Assembly (NCBI GenBank): GCA_019096155.1
Contig: JAHCVI010000001.1
Location: 12,177,243 to 12,241,242 of the forward strand
Length of the DNA: 64,000 bases
Source of the DNA: Staphylotrichum longicolle
Taxonomy: Eukaryota; Ascomycota; Sordariomycetes; Sordariales; Chaetomiaceae
Reading direction: 5' to 3'
A model generated the notes under the pieces. The model had not been told where the DNA came from. It saw only the letters and a program-made list of their open reading frames with translations, and searched no databases. Both the position numbers and the translations under genes were made by a program. Below are positions 21,943-33,275 of this stretch, piece by piece; position 1 is the first letter of the stretch, and each line of letters starts with the position of its first letter.

Positions 21943-24387
21943 TCAGGCAGGCGTGAAGTCCAACCCGAGCCTTTCCGCAACCCCGGGCCAGTCCCAAGCG
22001 GCAACCCATTCGCCGGCGCCCATGAGCCGCCAGACCTCCTCGAGCACCTCGGCGACGCGGTCCGCGTTGCGCAGGCCGGTGTAGCCCCTGACCGTCCTGA
22101 TGGCGGCGCGCACCCGCCTCTGCTGGGTGGGGCTGAAGCACGCCGTCCCGACCAGGAAGCAAGGGAGGAGGAGGAGCGTCTGGCACGGGTCGCTGGGCCT
22201 GAAGGACTCCAGGATCGCCAGCGACTCGTCGACGGCGATGGGGACGCGCGAGTCGACGTTGGGCGGCAGCCGGATCGGTGGCGGAGAATCGGAGCGGGTG
22301 CCCGTCGCTGATGCCGAAGGCTCCCCGGTTTGCGAGTGCGAGTTGGCCCCATGCGCGCGGGACGACGTGTCCACTCGGGGTCTGGGTCGGCTGCTTTTGG
22401 CATTATGGACGCCAGCGCTGGGGCCAAGAAATTTCGGAGAGGAGGCGCAACTCGTAGTCGCGGAGTGGGGAGGCGTGTTGACCACCGAAGGGACCGGCCG
22501 GGTGTGGGACGCTGTGCCGTGAACCAAAGACAAAGACGCAGCAGATGATGCGCTAGAGGAGGGCGAAGGTGAGGGCGAGGATGAAGGCGGGCAGACAGTC
22601 CGGTCGAGGTAGATCCACATCATCTGTTTGTACAGGAGGCTGACATGATCACGGCCGTCGCCGAAGGGAACTCGCGGGGCCCAGTCGCGGATGTCGTAGT
22701 CCAGCTGCGTGGCGGGATAGAGGTCAAGGTAGTCGGCGGCAGGGTCAACCTGCTCGATCGCCTTGATCCGGATCCGGTTTCGGATGGCCGTGATTTGGGA
22801 CAGGTATCCTAGGAGGCCGTCTGCGACGCCCAACAACCTTGGCGGGTGAGTTGCCGGGATCGGCGGGAGGCGCTTTGGTGGCAAAGATGTCTCCTTGTTG
22901 GTGGCAGAGTAGATGAGCTCGTCGGCCAATATGTGGTATTGGAAAAACTCGGCGATGAAGGACATGAACGGAGAGTCATCCGGCGATGAGGCGGAAATGA
23001 GCTCGCGGTAGCCTTTGAGGTGCAAACGGTGCTCGCCCCGCGGGCTGCCCTCGACCAGGGCTTCGATGAGGAAGCAGAGCATCTGGCCGTAGCTGGCAGG
23101 TCCAAGAGACCTTTGGTCGGTGTTCGGCTTGCCGTTTGGAAATTCAATGTCCTCGTAGAACTTAGCCAGGGCTTGGCCATGGTGATAGAGGGAACGTTCC
23201 TTCAACGCTTCCAGGGACGTGTTGGGGTTGTGTCTTAGGAGATTGATGCCGTAGGGCGTTTCGTAATCAATGTGCTTGCTAGCCAGCGACAGGATAGAGT
23301 GCATTAAACCTTGGTGTTTGACCGCGACTGGTACCATCAGATCCTTGAAGGCGTTCTTGTGCTCCCCTTCGACGGTGAGCACAGCGCTGAGGTGCTCGTT
23401 GTAGTGCTTCCAGAATATCCTGTCCTCGATGGTCTCGAGGCCATGGAAAAGGGGGTGCATGGTGATGGACGGGAAGCTGCGGGTTTTGAGGCGCTCTGTG
23501 TCAATGGTCAGAGAGGCTGAACAACAACGAGTTGACAGTGCTGCCGTACCCTCCTCGGCCCTTTCCTTGCCGCTCTTCCAGATCTGCTTCTCGGGATACC
23601 CCTCACAAACGACGGCGTTCTTCTCGCAGTTCATGCCTGCCACGGTGTCAGACCACCAACCAGCGAGATACGGTGGCTCGGACAACTTACATCGTGGCTT
23701 TGCTTCGTCGCACTTCTTTTTCCGCTTCCGACATGTTAAGCATCCAGTCTTGGACCGGCCCTTGGTGATTTTGTTTGCCGCAAGGGGTATGAGCGGGTGC
23801 TTCCGCGGCCGTCCCCTTGGTCTCTTCAGTTTCTGATGGTCCGGCGCCGCCTGGGCATGGCCCAAAAGGGTAAGAGTGGGAGGCGAAGGAGCCTCCTGGA
23901 GGTCATCCATGCAGAAATCATCGTCGTCTGGCGGTTCCAGCTTGGGAACGGCCAAACCGTCATCCGAGCCTCCGTCCCAGGCGAACCGTTGATCGTGGGC
24001 GCCATGAAACCTTTCGGGAGGCCGGGGGAGCAAGGAGACGTGTTCCGGGCGGTGATAGCTCGGAGCGCCGGCTCGGGGGCGAGCCGACGACGCGGCAGAG
24101 TTCGGCGCGGCCCCTTGCGGCGGCGACTGGGACGGCGAGGCGAGGCTGGCGGAGCTGTGTGTGGGCCCATAGGGCAGGTCCACGCCGTTGCTGATGGGCG
24201 AGAGCTGGCCTGTGTGGGCAAACCCCACGGTCGACGAAGACACCGAGGCGGAGGTGGAGCCGGCTGAGAGCGAGCCCTGCCATGGGGAGGGCAGGCCGGC
24301 AGACTGGGCATCGTCCGAGTCCATGCTGTGGCTATCCGACCATTGTAGGTCCCCGTCGTCGGGCACGACGGGAAGAGGGCAATCCAT
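21943..24387 (-). CDS. Zn2Cys6 fungal transcription factor
   Basis: Two exons on the minus strand, 24387-23691 and 23636-21943, make 2391 nt and 796 residues. The 54-bp intron lies inside the zinc cluster. Splicing T/GC restores KPRCMNCEKNAVVCEGYP, so the motif reads C-x2-C-x6-C-x6-C-x2-C-x6-C around residues 213-240. A basic RKRKKKC follows the first cysteine pair, as in GAL4-type binding domains, and an AT-hook-like RPRGRPRKHP lies just upstream. From residue ~290 the helical sequence (DRIFWKHYNEHLSAVLT .. MHSILSLASKHI) resembles the Fungal_trans_2 (PF11951) middle domain of nuclear regulators. A Ser/Pro-rich insert separates it from the C-terminal helices. The target genes cannot be read from the sequence. 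A long purine-rich (plus strand) leader lies upstream. Confidence 0.92.
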   Translation of the reverse strand: MDCPLPVVPDDGDLQWSDSHSMDSDDAQSAGLPSPWQGSLSAGSTSASVSSSTVGFAHTGQLSPISNGVDLPYGPTHSSASLASPSQSPPQGAAPNSAASSARPRAGAPSYHRPEHVSLLPRPPERFHGAHDQRFAWDGGSDDGLAVPKLEPPDDDDFCMDDLQEAPSPPTLTLLGHAQAAPDHQKLKRPRGRPRKHPLIPLAANKITKGRSKTGCLTCRKRKKKCDEAKPRCKLSEPPYLAGWWSDTVAGMNCEKNAVVCEGYPEKQIWKSGKERAEEGTAALSTRCCSASLTIDTERLKTRSFPSITMHPLFHGLETIEDRIFWKHYNEHLSAVLTVEGEHKNAFKDLMVPVAVKHQGLMHSILSLASKHIDYETPYGINLLRHNPNTSLEALKERSLYHHGQALAKFYEDIEFPNGKPNTDQRSLGPASYGQMLCFLIEALVEGSPRGEHRLHLKGYRELISASSPDDSPFMSFIAEFFQYHILADELIYSATNKETSLPPKRLPPIPATHPPRLLGVADGLLGYLSQITAIRNRIRIKAIEQVDPAADYLDLYPATQLDYDIRDWAPRVPFGDGRDHVSLLYKQMMWIYLDRTVCPPSSSPSPSPSSSASSAASLSLVHGTASHTRPVPSVVNTPPHSATTSCASSPKFLGPSAGVHNAKSSRPRPRVDTSSRAHGANSHSQTGEPSASATGTRSDSPPPIRLPPNVDSRVPIAVDESLAILESFRPSDPCQTLLLLPCFLVGTACFSPTQQRRVRAAIRTVRGYTGLRNADRVAEVLEEVWRLMGAGEWVAAWDWPGVAERLGLDFTPA

Positions 24388-27300
24388 TGCTCGTCAATAA
24401 CGACACCATGCCAACACACAGCGACAAGGATTGAATAAGAGGAATTGGGGGGTTCTGGTTGGAAGAGGGCCCCTCTGTCTTAAGGCGAATGGCAGGAAGC
24501 GCGCGGGGTGGGGAGAGGGTGTGGTGTGGGAGAGCCGCTTCTGGGCCGGAGGCGCTCAGCCTGGTTGGCTCGTCGATCAGATACGTCGGGGACCTGGGGA
24601 GCTGGCCAGAGGCGACGGAAGGCGCATGCAGAGACGGACGAAGGCCAGGTCAGGGGTGAGAGATGGAGAGTGAGACAGGGGAACAGAGGGGAACAGCGGA
24701 CACGAGAGAAGAGACAAGGAGACAGGAGGGCGCAAGACGATCCCGGACACCACTCTTTTCGTTTTTTGAGTGCGGGCGAGCACTCAGCCGGATTTGCTCT
24801 TCGGGGCAGAAAATGCCAGCAGGTTGGCGCTTAGGGAAGAGGTGCGGTCACAGGAAGGTGTGTGAAGAATGGCTGGCGCTTCGCGGGGTGGGCTGAGAGG
24901 CTCGAGAGAGTGAGGAGAGCCTGGCGGAGGGGAGGAGCTCGGAGCAACCACACAAGGGTCTCCTGCATGGGAGGCGCTGCCGTAACGGGCGACAGCTGGG
25001 CTTCTCCGCAGCGTTTCCCGCAGCCTCAGGACAGGCGGGGGGAACCCGACCAATGTTCGTTCGCTTCATCAGAGTCGAGGCCGAGACAAATCAGGCCTCT
25101 TGTCGCCAACTTTTGCCTCCACCGCGCTTCTCTCCATATTTTGACGCGATCCAAGACGACACAAACACCCTAGCTTCTTGATCGTCTTCCTTCTCCAAGT
25201 CTCCCCGTCCTTGACGACTGGATTGACGGGACATGTCTGGGTGGTCTGGAGCGCGTTTGCGACGCGGGATGGTGGGGGATTGGGGGAAATTTGACGAGAT
25301 CAAGAAAGCAGGAAATGTGGGGAGCGAGCTGGGGACCTGTCAGGGATTCTGATTTCGCTGGGTTCCAGTCACGGACCTATAACGTTAGCGGGGTTCAGCA
25401 CCACAGCAGACCCACTTGCAACCTGGAAGTTGTATTTTCAGCGGCTCGATTCTGCATCACCATCTCGGATCGACCAGACTCAAGTTTTTCCCTGCAAGGC
25501 GGCCTGCAAGACTCGCCGTTTCTGCCGGCACTTCTCATATGTGACGATTGCCCCATTTTCTCCCCGTCAAGATGCTCATGTTCCGTGCACAGCAGACGGT
25601 CTTTGCTCCAAGTCATGTCTCAAGGGTCGACGGAGTTCTGTTTGAACGAAGTGGTTACCACTGATAAACCCTTCCTCTCCTTTGCACAAAGGGCTGCCGC
25701 CACCTCGAGCGTTCGCACGGCAGGGTTTCCAGACGCCGAGAGGACAATTTCCGGCATTTTACGTCAGGGCTGTGCCATCCGCGATAACTATCACGACGGC
25801 GAGTTCGGGTTGTCGCCCAGGGCGTCCAGTCCCTAGATGCATATGTACCCAACCGAAAAAGGGAGCATCTAGCAGATGGGAGGCAACTTCCAGACGATAA
25901 GGCATGCCAAGCTGCGCACTGAAAGACTCGAGTCGCTCTGCACTCGTCCTTTTGCCTTGCACGGCACAATCCAGAGGTTGCTGTGCTTCAGGGTCTCAAC
26001 GATGACTGCGCATGACTCCACCCGGAAACGGGTCTCTCTTGTGAGTGGGTGCTGGAGAGGAGAAGCCTCGTTCGTCTATTAACGACAGCCGGTGTTCGGG
26101 GATCTACCATACATGGACTGTGATGGTGAGCGGCGCTGTTGTGTCACCAACCTTGCTCGGCCCCGGGCTTCTGTCGGGAGTGGTGACAGCTTGGGCAGAG
26201 AAAGCATGGTGCCGAGCCTTACCCATTGCGACCTGAACCTCCCATCTCAGACCTGCAGAACTCAAGACACTCGGAGGTGTGTGTTGCTCCGCGCAGCGAA
26301 TTGGCGGACGCTGATGGTGTGGGGTGCATGAGTGCCCAACCCCGGCAGACCAGAGAAGAGACCAGAACACAATCTGGCGAATTGCCCGGCCGGCCTTACA
26401 ATGCATCCACCCACTGCGGCGTCGTGCTCTAGCTACTGTACTGCTTTGCTTGATCGAGATGGACTACATAAGATCCCGTCAGTTAGTAGGGATGCTGCAT
26501 GCCGGCAATCCGGCCCCAGAACCAACCGTGACTCTGTTGGGCACTTGTGGTGGGCTCCACACTTACTTTCCAGGTTGTGCTGTGTGAAACCTAAGATGTG
26601 AGCAAAGGCCTCTCAACAAACGATAAATACAAGGAGCTGCGAACATACCATATTGCCGGACCTCTTGTCCCGAGACTTTCATGTTGAGCAAGGGTGCCGA
26701 CTGCCCCTCTCGCTTGTATGACCAACAGATTCCTTCTTGGTATGAGACTGCTGATGCGGTAAGGAATCGACCACGCCAGCCCCCCCACGCTGCAGTCCTC
26801 GAAACCTTTCCTCATGCATCTGAGAAATGAGCCGTCAGAAAATGGGCCATTCCGTGATTCAGAGCCGAAGCAGGCCGTTCAATCCCGTCAATGTGCATTA
26901 GTTGGCAGGTTGCATCAGTGGAAGCATCATTCAGCCCGCGATAATGGCCTCAGAGTTCCTAAAACCAATTACAGCTGAAATCCATTACCTCGTCCTGGAC
27001 GAATCTAACCGACCTACTTCGTACCACTGACTTACTGAATGAGCACCTCTAAATGAGCTAGATCGACTGGCAAGCCCCCATTGTCCTGGGCATTGACTTC
27101 TTTGAGGTAACTGACAGCTTGGCACAACTGGATTAGGCAAACTCTGGATTGCTCCAATGTTTATATCCAACGTCTTGTGAGGTGCTGAGAGTCATAAAGA
27201 GTCGCAAACCACACTGCTGTCTCGAAGTTTGCAGAATGAGTAGATGGATTGATGAATGAGGGGTGGAGGCACGCATTCATATGACGACATCAACTCCTTC

Positions 27301-28724
27301 CCCGCATGCCAATTTGGGCACGATCAAAAAGGAATGGTCGGGTCTTGGGAGACTTGAGAGAGGAGGTGACCCAACAAACGGTCCCAAAGACAAGTAAATG
27401 TAGAACGAGAGAGGACACAGCCCCACTGAATACCGATCTGCCATTATGGATTCCTGTTAATGTCTGAAGGTGTCAACTATTAGGAGGGAGGTACCTCGAT
27501 GACATGAACCTCAGCTCGATGGGCTTCACAACGGGAGAAGGAAGACTACCCCGCAGTCCCCCGCAATGAAAGCTCCGGGCAGGGGACCCCAGAGATGGGT
27601 GCAGGATCTCGGCCGAGACTGCAACAACCACAGCTTCCCAAGGCCTCAGGAGCATCAGTTTTTCCCTGACATTGTGCACCACTTCCCACCTTTACCGGCA
27701 CGTCGGGTCTGTCAAACCGATTCCAAGCTGTCTGGGGATACTGTGCAACGAGGTCTCTGTGCTTTGGGATTGGGAGTGGCACATTGTCCCTTCTACACAG
27801 TTTGTGCATATCGAGGAGCTTCTCTCACAGCAAAAGTCCCTCCAGAACTTCTTCACCGATGAGATCCTGTGGCACCCCCTCCAAAGCGACCTATTCATCT
27901 CATTTCACATCCCACAACCCAACCAGCGCTGTCACTCACACCGCCTCTGCGCCCTGCCTTGCATAAAACACTGACAAGGCAGCGACACTCTTCGCGGCGT
28001 CGCATGCTTTACCACCTCACCGGTAACCTGGTGCTAGGAGAAGCTTTTGCCTGGAGCCTGACCACCCACACCAACATGTATGCACAGTAATCCCGATCCA
28101 GCAAGCAACTGAAGGATGCATCTCCTGGACACGTACCCGGGCGGCCTCGTCAGTGACGGCCAGACGCCACGGCGGGGTCAACACCAACCAGCCATTGCGA
28201 CGACAGCGCAAGCCCCTCCACCAACAGGATGTTTGTTTACCGGTGAGGCCAAGGAGCTCACCGCGACTGTGTCACACCGGTTTCCTCCTCAGCCTCGTCA
28301 GGCCGCTTGTGGGGTCTCATCAGGTGCCTGACATGCCTACCATGCATGGCTTTGCCCTTTTTTTCCCTTCTTCATCCTTCAGGCGAAAAAAAAGAAAAAG
28401 AAAGCGTCTCTACGTTCTCCTGAAGCGCCTACTCGCTCGTGTGACAAACACCATGCACAGCTTGCAAGGGTAACGCGTGGTTGCACGACGGATAGACGGC
28501 GCTGCCAAGACTGCCGAAAGGGGCTGATATCGAATACCGTGGTCCCTACAGCTGTGAGACAGATCGTTTCGCCAAAATCAGGAATGAACAGGTGATGGGG
28601 AAAACGCCAATGTGCTTTTTCCATCAAGAGCGGAATTACACACATGGTCATTCCGTTGTTCTATTTCCGTACGCTACTGGACACAACACAGACAGACGCC
28701 CACCCGCCGCCCTCTTTCTCTCTC
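24388..28724. other. 4.3-kb stretch without recognisable gene
   Basis: The part next to the Zn2Cys6 gene (24430-24760) is purine-rich on the plus strand, so pyrimidine-rich in the sense of that gene, like a long 5' leader. The remainder carries only short open frames with no domain, splice set or codon bias; the longest (25291-25836, +) has no recognisable motif. No tRNA, 5S rRNA, transposon ends or strongly AT-rich RIP-type DNA was recognised. It may hold an unannotated lncRNA or regulatory DNA. Confidence 0.5.
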
Positions 28725-30309
28725 TCACGGCTCGACAACCGCAAGCCGCCCGCGCACCGGCACGTTCTCTGTCCTGCCGACCTCGGGGAACCCGCTGATC
28801 TTGACTCCCTTCCGGAACAGCAGACAGTGCGACGACCCGCCAAAGTGGAACATGCCGATCTCGTCGCCCTTCTTGACGTGCTGCCCTTCCTTGACCGTGA
28901 TCTCGCACGTGCTGACCTCGTCCATGCCGATGCCGATGAAGGCCATCAGCCCGATGGCCGGGTTGTCGGCCTCGAAGAAGATGATGGCGCGCGTCGCCAG
29001 CGCCGAGATGTACCCCTGCGCCACGCTGATGCCGCCCGTGTCGATGTCGCCCCCGTCGACGGGCGACTCGAAGAGCGGCTCGCTGAAGTAGGTGCCCTCG
29101 CGCACGAAGCAGCGCTTGACCTTGCCGGAAACGGGCGCGTGCCACCGGTGGTACGAGAGCGCGGAGAGGAACGCCTGGTAGACGGTGGCGCCGTCGAACT
29201 CCTTGGACAAGGGGTCGTTGCCGAGCATGTCAATGACCGAGTAAGGTTGGCCCTTGTTCCAGAACTTGTCGCGCAGCTTGGCGTTCCGGGCTATGTTGAA
29301 GACCTTGGACTCGCACGCATTTGCAATGACATTGTCGTCCTCGGGCGACGCGACAGGTCGGGCAGATTCCTGCACTTTGCGGGTGAAAAAGTCTGGCATC
29401 GTGTAAGCGAACAGGTGCCTCAGAGTGGCTTGAAAGGAAAAGGGAGAAGCTCACTATCCCAAGACGTGAAGCCATAATACTTCTCGCCCGGCTGGCACTG
29501 ATACATGTCCTCAAACTTGAACGTCGTCTTGTTGGGGGCGTTGGCGACCTCCATAAGATCCTTGTAACCCACCTCCCCGAACCAACCTGCCCGGTGGTTT
29601 CCAAGCACCTCTGCTGACTCAGGCGTCTGCTGCAGTCAGCCACACGCATCCCACAACCGTGGTCTTCCAGAGAAAGGTGACAGACTTACCTTGAGGTACT
29701 TGCCCCACTCGTCGAGGATCTTCTTCATCATGCGGTTGACATCAGGGTCCAAGAAGGCCGCATGGCCGCTTGGTGTGCCCATGGCATAGTCGAGGATGGC
29801 CGCCATGGGCACACCGACCATGCCAACACTAGCAGCCGCATCCGTCCTGTTTGAGACCAGTCAGCCTCGATGCCAGCCGGGGCCAAAGCGACAATGCAGA
29901 CGTCGTACCATTCAGGAGCCTTCCCGAACACGTGGTTGAGAATCTGGAGCATGTGCTGGTAGTCCCGGATCTGCGACTTGCCCGTCGGGTCATTTTGATA
30001 CGGCGGCTTGGAAGGGATCTCATCCCACATCTCGGTGAAGTACATGTAGATGCGAGGGTTGTCCTCGATCAACTCCTTGAACTCGCGCAGCACGGGGATG
30101 AGCTCCTGCTCTCCATGCTTGTCAACATGATCAATTGTTTTGCCCAGCCACTCCCGGTGAACGCGGTTGTCGGCTGGCAACCAGTTTCCGGGTCTGGGGA
30201 AGGTTGTAAGTATTCTGTCTTCAATGCGCGGGTGTTGCTCTGGGGATACTTACCTGTTGACCCGGTGCTTGGACGGGATGTCGGCGTGATCTCCGTGTTG
30301 ATGGACCAT
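28725..30309 (-). CDS. Phosphatidylserine decarboxylase-like protein (PSDC/PsiD-type)
   Basis: Five exons on the minus strand: 30309-30254, 30193-29909, 29846-29690, 29626-29455 and 29392-28725. They make 1338 nt and 445 residues. Joins recover family motifs, notably YGFTSWDNFFTRK across intron 4. The N-terminal third (REWLGKTIDHVDKHG .. YMYFTEMWDEIP) matches the extra N-terminal domain of fungal PSD-like enzymes. The C-terminal half is the PSD fold (HRWHAPVSGKVKR, EISTCEIT-like ligand region). HFGGSSHCLLF near residue 406-416 replaces the LGST site where PSD proenzymes self-cleave to make the pyruvoyl group. Enzymes with this layout include soluble, PLP-independent aromatic amino acid decarboxylases such as PsiD. 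There is no mitochondrial signal or membrane anchor, so membrane PS synthesis is unlikely. The substrate is unknown. Confidence 0.88.
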
Positions 30310-30627
30310 TTTGCTCCGCAGGCAGGAATACCCTATCAATGAGAACTGTACACTGTATGTGGTTGTTTGAAAAGCCAAGAAGCCAAGAGTTTTTGGTCGT
30401 CGTTGGGTACTCTCTTGTACCGGAGTGACTTCTTGGGGGAGCGCAGACAAAGCAGGCTGTTCCAGGGCGCTGAATGCCCTGGATGCATCATGATGTAATG
30501 GTGCGGTCAGCCCCACAGTTGTCGACTGTAAGTGGCATCCCGCGATATCTCCGTCAAACAGCTCCGGCGCCTCTTGATTGGCACAATCCATATTGCAAAC
30601 GTAAATACGCTGCGATCGAGGCCATCA
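30310..30627. other. Intergenic between two minus-strand genes
   Basis: Promoter of the decarboxylase and 3' flank of the zinc-finger gene. No other feature was seen. In particular no acetyltransferase exon is visible here. Confidence 0.45.
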
Positions 30628-31506
30628 TCACGCTGCTCTGTTCTTGGTCCGGGAGTAAGCGGCGTGTCTCCGGCTGTGCTCTCGCCGGTCTTTCTCGTTC
30701 AGCGGGTTGTACAGAAGGTCGCACACCCCACAAACTGTGAAGCCAGGTTCTTTTTGAATCGAAAGGCTCAAGGTTGTTTGCGTCATGTCTCTTGCTTGTC
30801 GTTTCTGTTTCGCCCTCAGTGTGCCCGGCCTCTTGTTTGCTGAGGTGCCCGCTGGTCCATCATGGCAATCCACCGTGTTCGGCCCCACTTCACTCAAGGC
30901 TGGCCGCATTGTGTCGTGGTCGTCAGTCCTGACGATGATTGTGGTCTTGTCTATCGACGGGCTTCGTTGCGCTTGGATTGTGGCATCCTGGAAGGAGACA
31001 CTGTCGACCTCAGGGCTATTGGTGTCATCCTGCCCTGGGTGCTGATCCAACCCGATCAGCTGCGGCCGCGTTGTTAGTCTTCTCCGCTTCCTTGACCGTG
31101 GCGGCGGTGGAGGAGATGTTGGTGGCGTTGGCGGGGGGTCGACGAGATCGGATGAAGCGGCGTCGGATGGTGCCTTGTCGGAGCTCGGGGGGAGAGGCTT
31201 GAAGTAGGCGAGGATTGACCCGCGACCAGAACGTCCCGCTTGTTCTCTCTCGGGAAGCACTAGGGGTTTCGCTGGCTTCTCTGTTCGTCCGGTATCAGGT
31301 GTTGCGTCCCTCGAATCCGGGGTTGTGTGTGTTTGCTCTTGATGCGGCTGGGGCGCTTCCTCTTCCTCTGGCCTGCCCTGGGCTGACCGTCGACTGTACG
31401 TCCGCAAGGGGCGTTTACCTCTTCGAGATGGCGTCGTCGCCGCTGGAGCGATAGGGCCGACGGCAGAAGCGGATTGTTGGTCGATCGGCATCGTTGGTTG
31501 CTCCAT
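30628..31506 (-). CDS. Stand-alone ESCO-type zinc-finger protein
   Basis: A single frame of 292 residues. The first ~220 residues are disordered and rich in Pro, Arg and Asp, with a basic cluster RSRKRRRL. Near residue 95 the sequence RGSILAYFKPLPPSS resembles a PCNA-interaction (PIP) motif, although the leading Gln is absent. The C terminus (TQTTLSLSIQKEP, then CGVCDLLYNPLNEKD, HSRRH) matches the C2H2 zinc finger that precedes the acetyltransferase in Eco1/ESCO cohesin acetyltransferases: Cys-x2-Cys, Tyr-Asn-Pro, then His-x3-His. The protein stops 12 residues after the last His, so no acetyltransferase domain is present. It may be a PCNA- or chromatin-linked accessory protein in cohesion or repair; this is inference. 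Confidence 0.8.
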   Translation of the reverse strand: MEQPTMPIDQQSASAVGPIAPAATTPSRRGKRPLRTYSRRSAQGRPEEEEAPQPHQEQTHTTPDSRDATPDTGRTEKPAKPLVLPEREQAGRSGRGSILAYFKPLPPSSDKAPSDAASSDLVDPPPTPPTSPPPPPRSRKRRRLTTRPQLIGLDQHPGQDDTNSPEVDSVSFQDATIQAQRSPSIDKTTIIVRTDDHDTMRPALSEVGPNTVDCHDGPAGTSANKRPGTLRAKQKRQARDMTQTTLSLSIQKEPGFTVCGVCDLLYNPLNEKDRREHSRRHAAYSRTKNRAA

Positions 31507-31989
31507 GATCCATGGGGTGGCCGAGGAGATGCGGAAACGCGGAAGCGCAGAGGCAGGTTCTCGTGATAGAACACACTTCTGTGGACAGGAAACAATGCAT
31601 ACAAGGCTGCGGTCGGCTTCTCAAAAGCCAGGGCCAAAGGGGACGCTTGGTTATCAGTTCGATAATCAATGACCGATAAAATCTGAGAGTGCACCCCGCA
31701 GGGGAATATGCGCAATGGAGGGCGACAAAGCGTCGCGTTTCTCGCGTTACTGTTGGACGCGTCCAAGCGCGTCGGATTCGGTCGCGCAATGCAGAATGAC
31801 GTGGGGCTGCCCGTTGCCCCACTGGCCTGGCTCCGGGGCGGCAGGGGTCCGCTGGTGGTGTTCTGGACAGTAAACTCTTGGACAAAAACAACATACAGTC
31901 ATCCGAGATGTCAACACCATACTAAGTGGTCCAAAACTGTTTAAAAAGGGGGGATTGGTAAGGCATACTCGGTACAGTCCTCTTGTTTA

Positions 31990-32854
31990 TTATGAGTGTT
32001 TCTGTCGCCTGCGGACAGTTGTATCCCGAATCTCAGATTTCCGGGATTTTTCCCCAACTGCGACAGGGTCGTCCTCAGGGCTCACTGTCCAGGTCTGGAC
32101 AACTTGCTTGACCTCCTTCAACGTCTTATCCTTCTTCTTGGCTTGGCTGAGATGCCATACGTATCCCGAGTATACCGCAACCTCGGCGACGCCAACCAGA
32201 AGGCTTCCGCCCAGGGTCAAGAACAGTCGGGCTGGCGTGCTCCACCACCTGGCGACAATCCAGAGCGTGGCGGCGACCCCTAGGATACTCGCCACGAAAT
32301 TGAGAATCAGCATCAGCTGGCGGTGCACGTCGCTGTACGTGACGTCGTCATCGCCCATGTCGGCCTCTCGACTTGGGCGGTTCACGGCCGCAAACGCTTG
32401 CGCCATGTGCGTGCTGTTCGGAAACCGCTGGGAGAATGTCTCCATCGGCGGCAGCGGATTCGTCATGCGTTCATACTCCTGCTGCTCCTGTTCCCTTCGG
32501 AGCCGGGCCATAAGAGCTTTGTATTCGTCCGACTGTGGTGAGTCAGCATGGGTGAAGATGTCCTGCCGAGGAGCAATCGCAACTCACCGGCTCCGGTTTT
32601 GGGGGTGGCGGCGGTACATAGACAAAGGATCCCTTTAGAAGCCGTTCGAGGGTGTATCCTCGATGACCGCCACGGTTGAGAGCTTTCCAAAGATCCACGA
32701 CTTGTGCGTGCGAGATCGGGTTTCCGATTGCTGCTTCTTGGAGGGAAGGCTCGAGGTTATTTCCCAGCGACAAAACTGAGGTCTCTTCAAAGCGCGAGCT
32801 GCTCAATATTTGCAGCCCTTCCACAATGGAAGGGGTCATGGTAAGCAAGACCAT
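31990..32854 (-). CDS. vma12: V-ATPase assembly factor Vma12 (Vph2)
   Basis: Two exons on the minus strand, 32854-32588 and 32532-31990, make 810 nt and 269 residues. The start is MVLLTMTPSIVEGL; the second Met at 32839 is an alternative. The N-terminal cytosolic domain ends at a poly-Pro segment, and the splice rejoins KPEP to SDEYKALMARLRREQEQQEYERM. YSDVHRQLMLILNFVASILGVAATLWIVARWW and a second hydrophobic segment form the two transmembrane helices expected for the ER-resident factor that, with Vma21 and Vma22, assembles the Vo sector. The C-terminal tail is basic. The gene is divergent from coq1, with 421 bp between start codons. Confidence 0.9.
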
Positions 32855-33275
32855 CTTCGCCTGTGACTTTTGAGATGAAGACGGAGCGAAACAAAGTGGC
32901 AAGTCTGTCACTCTCACTGCTTCTTTCAAAGTTGTTGGCTGAACATTCCAGGCTGCCAGGAGACAGAACGAAGTGGGTCGGTCTCATCGGCAGTTGCCAA
33001 GCAGCCAAGATGGCAAGAAACACACCGAACTTGGCCCATGCACCAGCCACAGATGCCACCTGAATCGGGGTCAGCCACACCGCGCTAGGTTCCAAAAAAT
33101 GTCGGAAAGGAACTTTTCGGGACCCACGGGGAAAGAGAGAGCTCCGTCGTGCCCAGGACCCAATCACGCGCTTCTCGTCAGCACCAACTCTCGACTTCGT
33201 CCCAGATGCGCCAGACGACCGGTCCGTGACGTTTGGCAGTCAATTGGCTCTATCCGAGGAGGAACGCGCGCGGAA
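32855..33275. promoter_or_regulatory. Shared divergent promoter of vma12 and coq1
   Basis: 421 bp separate the two start codons. No separate gene fits. The open frame that reads upstream from coq1 through this DNA has no presequence-like features before 33276. Confidence 0.5.

Noticed and set aside
25291..25836. 181-codon plus-strand ORF in the gene-free stretch
   Set aside because: Composition looks like translated non-coding DNA; the opposite strand has an equally long open frame in the same place.
29393..29454. Alternative short-intron splice at TTTCAAG in the PSD-like gene
   Set aside because: It would leave a 26-nt intron and break the conserved SWDxFFTR motif; the 62-nt intron to CCAG restores it.
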